Below are positions 18,016-24,380 of a DNA stretch of 38,898 bases, piece after piece. Positions within the stretch are counted from its first letter, which is position 1. Every line of letters begins with the position of its first letter. A model generated the notes under the pieces. It was not told where the DNA came from, made no database searches, and saw only the letters and a list, made by a program, of their open reading frames with translations. Source of the stretch: Chromatiales bacterium (GTDB taxonomy: Bacteria; Pseudomonadota; Gammaproteobacteria; Thiohalomonadales; Thiohalomonadaceae); NCBI GenBank assembly GCA_003251535.1, contig QKFD01000071.1:1-38898 (forward strand), given 5' to 3'. Position numbers and translations under genes: made by a program.

Positions 18016-18053
18016 CTAATCGGGACATCCATTCCTAATCGGGACATCCATTC
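18016..18053. repeat. Exact tandem duplication of a 19-bp unit
   Basis: CTAATCGGGACATCCATTC occurs twice in direct succession (18016-18034 and 18035-18053). The unit contains the reverse complement of the GGATGTCCCGAT/TGGGTGTCC motif that recurs at 448-880 and 18100-18587. Confidence 0.85.
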
Positions 18054-18173
18054 GAGTAGCTGAGCTGTTGGCGCCGTGTGGGTTGGCAGCAGGTGCCGAT
18101 GGATAGCAGGTTGGTCACCGAACGACTATCTGGAACGAACCGGACATGGTTGCCCGAACATCCACCGGACTAT

Positions 18174-18359
18174 CTGGACACCCACCGGAGGTAGGTTACC
18201 CGGGGACAGTTATCCGGACATCCACTGGATTGGGCTGAGGCGCACCGGATTGCGGACACCCACCAGGTTGGGTTGAAGAACCTCCCCTGGAGGATCTCGG
18301 GGAAACAGGGGGCGCTGGCCTATGGATAGGGTTTATCGGCGGTGCTGTGTGGACAGGGG
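18174..18359. repeat. Direct repeat, copy 1 (about 186 bp)
   Basis: This segment runs from CTGGACACCCACCGGAGG to TGTGTGGACAGGGG. It is repeated with roughly 90% or more identity at 18393-18587. Both copies contain several GGACACCCACC/GGACATCCACT motifs. Short open frames over the two copies give near-identical peptides only because the DNA is repeated, so they are not taken as genes. Confidence 0.85.
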
Positions 18360-18392
18360 CGGGACTATCTGGACACCCACCGGACTGATTAC

Positions 18393-18587
18393 CTGGACAC
18401 CCACCGGAGGTAGGTTACCCGTGGACGGTTATCCGGACATCCACTGGATTGGGTTGAGGCGCACCGGATTGCGCGGTTTGCGGACACCCACCAGGTTGGG
18501 TTGAAGAACCTCCCCTGGAGGACCTCGGGGAGACAGGGAGCGCTGGCCTATGGATAGGGTTTATCGGCGGTGTTGTGTGGACAGGGG
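18393..18587. repeat. Direct repeat, copy 2 (about 195 bp)
   Basis: The second copy of the 18174-18359 segment differs by a few substitutions and an extra 9-base GCGGTTTGC-type insertion near 18472-18480. Between the copies (18360-18392) are two further GGACACCCACCGG-type motifs, so the block probably grew by slippage or recombination between motif copies. Confidence 0.85.
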
Positions 18588-18642
18588 GAAACGGAGCGTG
18601 TGACCACGGTGGGGCCCCAGGGTGACGGCGTTTGCCCCCTTC

Positions 18643-19077
18643 TCAGCAGCCGGTGGATAAGTAGAGGGCCGCTAGTTTTCGCTTGAGCTGATCGGAGTTG
18701 CCCTGAAATGACGGGCCGGTCACGATGGCGTGGGCTGCGTTGCGATCTCCGGTATCCACGGCGCGTACTGCCTGGCCGGCCAGGCGGTGGAAGTCGGCAT
18801 GGAGCGCCTGGATCTCCTTGAGGGCAGGGTGGGTGCCGTAGTGCTGCTGGCCCTCACCGTGGATCCAGCGCCCCAAGGTGCATTTGCAGTCGGCGCTGAC
18901 GACCTTGGCATCGAGGGGGGCCCCTTTGCCGTTGATGTAGTCGGTAAGCCGATGTTTCCAGAGGACATGGGCCTGGATGATGGCGGGGATGTCCAGCACT
19001 GGGCGGGTGACGGGGGCCGGCACGGCGGTGACGGCGACAGGGGTCGGGTGGCGTGAGGTGCGGGAGAAGAGTTGCAT
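18643..19077 (-). CDS. Chemoreceptor zinc-binding (CZB) domain protein
   Basis: A 144-residue protein beginning MQLFSRTSRHPTPVAV, with a Pro/Val-rich N-terminus and a CZB domain from about residue 28. Likely Zn ligands are the His in IIQAHVLWKHRL, the Cys in SADCKCTLGRWIHG, and the two His in ALHADFHRLAG. CZB domains sense zinc or oxidants (hypochlorous acid) and usually sit in chemoreceptors or diguanylate cyclases. Here the domain stands alone without membrane helix or signalling module, so it may act in trans. A longer in-frame start at 19158 adds a poor N-terminus. Confidence 0.85.
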   Translation of the reverse strand: MQLFSRTSRHPTPVAVTAVPAPVTRPVLDIPAIIQAHVLWKHRLTDYINGKGAPLDAKVVSADCKCTLGRWIHGEGQQHYGTHPALKEIQALHADFHRLAGQAVRAVDTGDRNAAHAIVTGPSFQGNSDQLKRKLAALYLSTGC

Positions 19078-19613
19078 GGGGGGCCTCTGTGGATTCGGTG
19101 GGTTCGTTATGGGGCCCAGCTTAAAGCGCCACCAAAATGCCGAAATGATCAATGTCACAGGCCTGTTGTGGCATCCATCAGGCTACCGAGGTAAGCGGTG
19201 TGGCGGGGCCGGTTGATGGTGGATACTGGAGCATCCAGACATCCAGACATCCAGACACCCAGACACCCAGACACCCAGACACCCAGCTGATATGGGGGAG
19301 GGTATCCGTGGCGCGATTGGCATCACCTTCACCACTGTGCTCGGCCCCGGAAGATCTATGTTGGCTTCGCCTAAGTAGACCTCTGGCCTTGATGGAGATG
19401 GCCGTGTTTGCCTTCATCGAGTGGGTTCGTTTCTGGCACGCACGGTCTCAACGCTCTTTTATCGCCCGAGATGAGGGCGCTGGTTTGAGTGGCGCGGCTG
19501 TATGCGAAGATGACCACGAGGTTGATGCCGCGGTGCGCTCAAGCAGGCGCTGGAAGCAAGTGCCAGATAACCCGCGGCACTTCCACTGAAAATTGTCTAG
19601 TCAATGAGGGGGA
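19078..19613. other. Intergenic region with a tandem 8-bp repeat and orphaned RBS
   Basis: I see no supported gene between the CZB gene and the mobile segment. The stretch holds the 19233-19286 microsatellite. At 19605-19613 it holds GAGGGGGAG, which must once have been the ribosome binding site of the small gene now at 23551 (see the composite transposon). Confidence 0.5.
19233..19286. repeat. 8-bp tandem repeat (microsatellite), nearly 7 copies
   Basis: Three copies of ATCCAGAC (19233-19256) are followed by three copies of ACCCAGAC and a partial fourth. An 8-bp unit could change copy number by slippage, but no open frame of coding character crosses it. The wording resembles the GGACACCCA repeats 700 bases upstream. 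Confidence 0.9.
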
Positions 19614-19621
19614 GAAAAAAT
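19614..19621. repeat. Target-site duplication, left copy
   Basis: GAAAAAAT immediately precedes the left ISL3 end (GGGTCTATG...). The identical octamer follows the right ISL3 end at 23545-23552. Eight bases is the duplication length expected for ISL3-family insertion. Confidence 0.9.
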
Positions 19622-19716
19622 GGGTCTATGACGTTCTGTGTGGAAGGGGGTACCCTTAGAGCTTTATCTGGGGGGCCGAGGGCATGGAGTCGACGCAGTT
19701 GTTCACGCTGGCATTG
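19622..19716 (+). mobile_element. ISL3 left-end fragment
   Basis: These 95 bases match 22207-22301 at 93 positions, covering the left inverted repeat and the first 11 transposase codons (MESTQLFTLAL). The match stops exactly where the IS3 left end begins. ISL3 sequence does not resume after the IS3, so the rest of this copy was deleted. Confidence 0.9.
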
Positions 19717-19719
19717 AGG

Positions 19720-20947
19720 TGGTCTAATTGGAACGGACACCCGAATAAGCCCGAGAATAAGGGCGACAAGAGAGAGGTGTCTATGAGCGGAATAAGAAAG
19801 CGGTATACGGAAGAGTTCAAGCGAGAGGCGGTGAAGCTGGCGAGTGAGGGGGGACGCCGAGTTTCAGAGGTGGCAAGGAGCCTAGGGGTAGAGCGGAGCT
19901 TGCTAGACAAGTGGAAGCGCGGGTTTGAAGCGGAGGAGAAGGGGGCGGGACTGAGTGGTGCGGAGCAGGATGAACTGGAGCGCCTGCGGCGAGAAAACCG
20001 GCAGTTGAAGATGGAGAAGGAGATCCTAAAAAAAGGCGGCAGCCTTCTTCGCCAAGGGGTCGAGCTGAGATATCAGTTCATTGACGAGGAGAAGAAGGCG
20101 TACCGGATCTGCGCGCTGTGCCGAACACTGGAGGTGAGTCGCAGTGGATATTACGACTGGTGCCGACGTTCGGCGTGCCCGCAGGAGCGGCTGGAGTTGG
20201 AGATAGAGGTGAAGGCGATCCATGCGGAAACCCGAGCCACCTAGGGAAGCCGGCGTCTGTCCGTGGAGCTACGAGAACGGGGTTTCGATGTGGGCCGTCG
20301 TCAAGCGAGACGGCTCATGCGAGAGGCGGGATTGAAGGTGAAAAGGCGCAAGGCGTTTCGGCAGACTACCCAAAGTCGGCACCGCTACCCCGTTGCTGAA
20401 AACGTGTTGGACCGGCAGTTTGAAGTGGGCGTCCCCGATCGGGCGTGGGTGGCGGATATTACCTATATGTGGACGGACGAGGGCTGGATGTATCTAGCCG
20501 TTGTGTTGGACCTTTTCTCCCGGCGGGTGGTGGGATGGGCCTTGGGAGAGCGTCTGGTCACCCAGCTCGCCTTGGATGCGCTGACGATGGCCCTCTGGCG
20601 ACGTCAGCCGTCGCCGGGCCTGCTACACCATTCGGACCGCGGAGTTCAGTATGCCAGTAACGACTACCAGCACCTTTTGAAAGAACATGGGCTCATCGCC
20701 AGCATGAGCCGCAAAGGGAATTGCTGGGACAACGCAGTGGCTGAACGCTTCTTTGGCAGCCTGAAGAGCGAGTGTACGGAACGCCGCTGATATGCCACAC
20801 GGGCCGAACTGAAGGCTGAAGTGGTCGACTACATCGAAATGTTCTACAACTGTCGCCGTCGGCACTCTTCCCTGGGGCAGGTCAGTCCCAGCGAGTTTGA
20901 GAGGGCTCAACGTGCGGCTTAGTGAACTGTCCGTTTTTACTTGACCA
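19720..20947 (+). mobile_element. IS3-family insertion sequence, decayed
   Basis: Imperfect terminal inverted repeats TGGTCTAATTGGAACGGACA (left, 19720) and TGGTCAAGTAAAAACGGACA (reverse complement of the right end, 20947) bound a 1228-bp element of standard IS3 size. The body encodes a typical IS3 transposase interrupted by two stops. No 3-5 bp target duplication is visible, which agrees with a deletion having removed one original flank. Confidence 0.85.
19783..20922 (+). pseudogene. IS3-family transposase (fused OrfA/OrfB frame, two nonsense codons)
   Basis: One reading frame runs from an ATG with AGAGAGG upstream to TAG at 20920 (379 codons), but has TAG at codon 154 (20242) and TGA at codon 336 (20788). 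The first part is OrfA (SGIRKRYTEEFKREAVKLAS, HTH, then the coiled ELERLRRENRQLKMEKEIL). The second is OrfB with the DDE core: WVADITYMWT, HHSDRGVQYAS and NCWDNAVAERFFGSLKSE. At 20028-20034 is a run of seven A. With six, OrfA would end KKAAAFFAKGSS-stop as in relatives and OrfB would need a -1 frameshift, so the extra A has joined the frames. The two stops probably abolish activity. Confidence 0.88.
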
Positions 20948-21147
20948 CCACACTTACTCGTTTGTCGGTAATTTGCACACTGATCGGCAGGTTGATGGCG
21001 AAGCCAGCCATTTCAAGCCAAGCACCTTGAAGCAAAACGAAAGGAATGGTGGGGTTTCCAGCGCAGCGTGAGCTCGGACGTCCAACTGCGCTGCGCTCTG
21101 TCGGTCGCCGGTTACGCTTGTCGCTATGCACAGAAAGGGAGCAGGGA

Positions 21148-22017
21148 GTGACTTTGTCGAGCAGGCTTGGGTATGGCCCAAAGAAAGAAACAAGAATCGA
21201 TGTCCCGGACCATATTGCTCCGAGAGATATTTCAATCGTTATACCGGTAAGAAATAACCAAGCAGGGGTGGACCGGTTACTTCAGGCGCTGTCCGAATTC
21301 GGGGAAATCGACAAACCAAGAGAGGTTGTTGTTGTGGATAACCTATCCACACGCCCCATTCGGCTGAGAAGAGAATTTCCATTCCAAGTCATCGCAACAA
21401 CTTGCGATAGACGCGGGCCTGCGGCAGCTAGAAACGATGGCGCCAGAATTACAACAGGAAAATGGCTGTTATTCCTGGATAGTGATTGCATCCCAACGCG
21501 CACTACGGTGGCAGGTTATACCTCAAGTAATAACTGCCAAGTAGCCTATGCGGGATATGTGCAGGTGAACGGTACCGATCGGCTCTCGGTATACTATCGG
21601 AGCCAAGAGACGCTGCTGCCTCCAAAGACGGTAGATGGCGACGTTACTCGCCCCGACTACTTGGTGACTGCCAATTGCTTAGTTGCAAAAAATGCATTTG
21701 ACGCGATCGGTGGTTTTGATGAGAGTTTTACACAAGCAGGAGGGGAAGATATTGATTTGGCGTTTCGTCTTCTTCGTATAGGAGATATTGCGTACCAATG
21801 GAATAGCTGCGTGGAGCACTCGTTCGATGACGGTCTACGTGGATTCGTGGCCAGATTTGTCCGGTACGGAAGGGGGAACCGGCAGTTGGCCGAAAAGTAC
21901 CATCTACAACTTCACCCACGCCCTTTCGTTCCGGAACTGTTTTCGTTATCTAACGCCTTCCTCGCATGGGCTCAGTTCTTGGCAATGACGTGGGGCTATA
22001 GGAGCATAATCGGGTAA
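21148..22017 (+). CDS. Glycosyltransferase family 2 protein
   Basis: A 289-residue GT-A fold protein. It begins at a GTG with AAAGGGAGC upstream; an ATG at 21046 in the same frame is possible. Conserved points are ISIVIPVRNNQAGVDRLLQA (GT2 strand 1), VVVDNLSTRP, GPAAARNDGARITTGKWLLF, the DxD-like LDSDCIP, and GGFDESFTQAGGEDIDLAFR near the acceptor site. It probably transfers a sugar to a surface polysaccharide or protein. It is clearly less GC-rich than the chromosome and lies between insertion sequences, so it looks like cargo acquired by transfer. Confidence 0.85.
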   Translation: MTLSSRLGYGPKKETRIDVPDHIAPRDISIVIPVRNNQAGVDRLLQALSEFGEIDKPREVVVVDNLSTRPIRLRREFPFQVIATTCDRRGPAAARNDGARITTGKWLLFLDSDCIPTRTTVAGYTSSNNCQVAYAGYVQVNGTDRLSVYYRSQETLLPPKTVDGDVTRPDYLVTANCLVAKNAFDAIGGFDESFTQAGGEDIDLAFRLLRIGDIAYQWNSCVEHSFDDGLRGFVARFVRYGRGNRQLAEKYHLQLHPRPFVPELFSLSNAFLAWAQFLAMTWGYRSIIG

Positions 22018-22206
22018 GGGTAAGTCTCTAGCCCGCCATCCCCACACCACCTAACATGCGGGTTCGCACTAGGCGGTTCATGGGAATGAAGCACACGGAG
22101 AGTTCAGACATACCCATGGGCTTTCATCCACAGGAAGCGTATATCGAAGCCTCTGGCTCTTCAGCCACTCATTCGTCATTCCGGACGAGCCCGGTGTGGG
22201 AAAACC
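22018..22206. other. Unassigned sequence between glycosyltransferase and ISL3
   Basis: About 190 bases that match neither IS and hold no convincing gene. CACCTAACATGCGGGTTCGC followed by ACTAGGCGGTTCATG looks like a piece of another mobile element. I cannot place it. Confidence 0.3.
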
Positions 22207-23544
22207 GGGTCTATGACGTTCTGTGTGGAAGGGGGTACCCTTCGAGCTTTATTTGGGGGGCCGAGGGCATGGAGTCGACGCAGTTGTTCACGCTGGCATT
22301 GGGTCTTCAGGCTCCGTGGAGCGTGGCGGATATTCGCTTTGAGCAAGAGGCGGGCGAGATCCACTTTGACGTGGTCTGTGGCGAGCCGCGGCTCCCGTGC
22401 CCGGTCTGTGGCCGTGCGGCGCAACCGGTTCACGATCGAAAGGAACGCACCTGGCAGCATCTGCACTTCTTCCAGTACCGGGCTTACCTTCATGCCAAGG
22501 TGCCGCGGGTGGCGTGCGGCGCGTGCGGCAAGACTAGCCAGGTCACTGTCCCTTGGGCGCGCCCGGGCAGCGGCTTCAGCCTCCTGTTTGAGGCGCTTGT
22601 GGTGGCGCTGGCGAGGCATCTGCCGGTACGACAGGTTGGCAAGCTCTTGGGTGTGAATGAAGCCCGTCTGTGGCGCCCACTGAAGGCGATCGTCGATGCG
22701 GCGCGTGAGCAGGAGTCGTTCGCCGACGCGAGTCACATCGGCGTGGATGAAAAACATGTCGGACGCCTGGGGTTCATTTCGGTGTTTCACGACGCCAAGG
22801 ACCCGCGTGTGCTGTTCACGGCGGAGGGACGCAAAGCCGAGGTGTTCGAGCGCTTCGAGGAAGACCTGAAGGCCCATGGCGGTGCCGCCGAGCACATTGA
22901 AGCCATCTCCATGGACCTTTCGAAGACCTACCAAGCAGGGGCGCGAAAGACGTTCCCGCAGGCGCAGATGTGCTTCGATCCATTCCATCTGGTCAAACTG
23001 GGTAGCGCGGCGCTGGAGCAGGTTCGTCGTGCGGAAGTACGTTACGAGCCCGACTTGAAGGGACTCCGCTGGGCCACTCTCAAGCGGCCGGAAAAGTGGA
23101 CGTTCGAGCAGTTCCAGGACATGGAATGGCTGAGGAAGTCCGGGTTGGAAACAGCGAGAGCTTGGCGCCTGAAAGAGCGCCTGCGTGACATCGTCAGATT
23201 GGCGAGGGCAGAGCACCCTGCGGAGCCATTGTTCAAAAAGTGGATCTCTTGGGCGCGCAGATGCCGCCTGGGGCCGTTCAAGAAAGTGGCGGCGACCTTT
23301 CGTGACCACCTTCCCGGCATCGTCGCCACGTTTGTTCTGAACCGCTCGAATGCCGCTGCGGAGTCGATCAATGCGGCTATCCAGGTGGCGGTCGTCCGCG
23401 CTCGCGGGTTCCGAACCCTGAGCCACCTGCAAACCATAATCTACCTGATCGCAGGCAAGCTCACGCACCTTCCGGCCCATCCTTATATCCGTCCCGTGGG
23501 CACACCGGGATAGCCGCTCCTTCCACACAGAACGTCATAGACCC
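22207..23544 (+). mobile_element. Complete ISL3-family insertion sequence
   Basis: A 1338-bp element with 26-bp perfect terminal inverted repeats. The left end starts GGGTCTATGACGTTCTGTGT (22207) and the right end is its reverse complement finishing at 23544. It carries one intact transposase gene. The 8 bases before the left end (GGAAAACC) differ from those after the right end (GAAAAAAT), so this copy alone has no target duplication. Confidence 0.92.
22269..23513 (+). CDS. ISL3-family transposase
   Basis: A 414-residue transposase beginning MESTQLFTLALGLQAPWSVA. The N-terminal zinc-finger region has CPVCGRAA and VACGACGKTS. A helix-turn-helix lies around PVRQVGKLLGVNEARLWRPL. The DDE catalytic residues are in HIGVDEKHVG, ISMDLSKTYQ and SNAAAESINAAIQ. 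The frame is uninterrupted and the element has both ends, so it could be active. The ATG at 22269 is chosen over the in-frame upstream ATG at 22056 because that one lies outside the element. Confidence 0.93.
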   Translation: MESTQLFTLALGLQAPWSVADIRFEQEAGEIHFDVVCGEPRLPCPVCGRAAQPVHDRKERTWQHLHFFQYRAYLHAKVPRVACGACGKTSQVTVPWARPGSGFSLLFEALVVALARHLPVRQVGKLLGVNEARLWRPLKAIVDAAREQESFADASHIGVDEKHVGRLGFISVFHDAKDPRVLFTAEGRKAEVFERFEEDLKAHGGAAEHIEAISMDLSKTYQAGARKTFPQAQMCFDPFHLVKLGSAALEQVRRAEVRYEPDLKGLRWATLKRPEKWTFEQFQDMEWLRKSGLETARAWRLKERLRDIVRLARAEHPAEPLFKKWISWARRCRLGPFKKVAATFRDHLPGIVATFVLNRSNAAAESINAAIQVAVVRARGFRTLSHLQTIIYLIAGKLTHLPAHPYIRPVGTPG

Positions 23545-23552
23545 GAAAAAAT
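23545..23552. repeat. Target-site duplication, right copy
   Basis: GAAAAAAT directly follows the ISL3 right inverted repeat and is identical to 19614-19621. Its last two bases are the A and T of the ATG of the small membrane-protein gene at 23551. Confidence 0.9.
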
Positions 23553-23751
23553 GCAAGTTGACTTCTATACCAAGGCCGTACTGACCGTCATTGCGTGCTG
23601 CCTGCTCTATTTCGTTGTGCGGGACCTTTCCGTCGTTCCGGACGCGCACGCCGTATCTCAGGACATTGTGGATGTAAACATCGTTGAGATACGTGGGCTG
23701 GCACTCGACTCTGCCGCGGCATCTCCCATTCGTGTCAAGGTGGTCGATTGA
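23551..23751 (+). CDS. Small membrane protein cut off from its RBS by the transposon
   Basis: A 66-residue protein beginning MQVDFYTKAVLTVIACCLLY, with one membrane segment at about residues 8-24 and a polar C-terminal part containing IVDVNIVEIRGLALDSAAA. The frame is intact, but immediately upstream is the ISL3 right end and no Shine-Dalgarno sequence. Joining the sequence left of the composite element to this gene restores GAGGGGGAG then GAAAAAATG, a good RBS with correct spacing. The gene was therefore probably functional before insertion and is now poorly translated. Function unknown. Confidence 0.7.
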   Translation: MQVDFYTKAVLTVIACCLLYFVVRDLSVVPDAHAVSQDIVDVNIVEIRGLALDSAAASPIRVKVVD

Positions 23752-23844
23752 ACGTAATGCCACCGTGGTCCCGGGTCTGACCATCGGCTAGAGCACCGAA
23801 GAGAGTTGTCGTCATTCCGGGAGACACGGGATTTCTGATGGCTG

Positions 23845-24033
23845 ATGGGGCGTGAATGCAAAAGATTGGCTCGGCAATTCGCTTGTATCTATTTGTCTAG
23901 TGGATGTCTGGCCGGCGTCGTTTCTATTGGCAGGGGCATATACAACGCCCATGGGGTAATCCCTGTCGCCGTGACGGCGGCGCCGCTCATGGGCGGATGT
24001 CTGTGCGGCGGGTATGGAGTGTTCACGCCATGA
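23845..24033 (+). CDS. Possible small two-helix membrane protein
   Basis: A 62-residue frame beginning MGRECKRLARQFACIYLSSG. Two hydrophobic Gly-rich segments (YLSSGCLAGVVSIG and VIPVAVTAAPLMGGCLCGG) look like a membrane hairpin with a basic N-terminus. No good ribosome binding site is seen, so reality is uncertain. If real, it could be the partner of the small membrane-protein gene 93 bases upstream. Confidence 0.35.
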   Translation: MGRECKRLARQFACIYLSSGCLAGVVSIGRGIYNAHGVIPVAVTAAPLMGGCLCGGYGVFTP

Positions 24034-24093
24034 CCGCCGATCGGAGTTGAAGCAAGTGAGGCGCTGCCCCTCTCCTGGGAGGATGGACCGGCA

Positions 24094-24117
24094 ACCTTGC
24101 TAATTTAGTAGCAAGGT
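24094..24117. promoter_or_regulatory. Inverted repeat upstream of the MPP-TIR gene
   Basis: ACCTTGCTA (24094-24102) and TAGCAAGGT (24109-24117) form a perfect 9-bp inverted repeat with a 6-base AT-rich centre (ATTTAG). It could be an operator for the downstream operon or a small terminator. No T tract follows. Confidence 0.4.
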
Positions 24118-24380
24118 CATGCCCGCGAGCTGCACCGCAAGGTCCTAGAACCGGGTGATCGCGCTCGCAGATTGCACTGCTGTGATGTGTGGGGGTGATC
24201 AATTCCAGTGGAGATCCCTCTTGAACCAGGCAGAGGTAAAGGGAACGGCGGGTCGTGCAAGGCGTGGATAGCGCTGTCATGCGGCAAGGCCATAAAAGAC
24301 CTCTAGAAAACATCCCCTCCGTTGCATAGTATGGCCGTGGGCGTGCGCCGGCCGTCTGTAGGCGACATAACAACAAAGGG

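Larger units (their letters stand above)
19622..23544. mobile_element. ISL3-bounded composite mobile segment
   Basis: The outer ends are a left ISL3 terminus (19622) and the right terminus of a complete ISL3 copy (23544). The whole 3.9-kb block is flanked by the direct octamer GAAAAAAT. Inside, in order, are a 95-bp ISL3 fragment, a decayed IS3-family element, a lower-GC glycosyltransferase gene, about 190 bases of unexplained sequence and an intact ISL3. The direct repeat at the outermost ends, and its absence around the inner ISL3 copy alone, indicate that the block transposed as a unit or was assembled inside one ISL3 insertion. Confidence 0.8.
23752..24380. other. Leader region of the TIR/DGR operon
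   Basis: About 630 bases without a confident gene. It contains a possible 62-codon frame (23845-24033) and an inverted repeat at 24094-24117. It ends with the promoter and leader of the MPP-TIR gene. No clear -35/-10 pair was found. Confidence 0.4.

Noticed and set aside
18076-18504. Two similar short frames (66 and 60 codons) sharing the end TPTRLG
   Set aside because: Their similarity comes from the underlying direct DNA repeat. They lack ribosome binding sites and coding character.
19233-19286. Possible CRISPR array
   Set aside because: The unit is 8 bases and strictly tandem with no spacers, so it is a microsatellite.
22176-23528. 450-codon open frame on the minus strand across ISL3
   Set aside because: It is the antisense shadow of the intact ISL3 transposase in GC-rich DNA.
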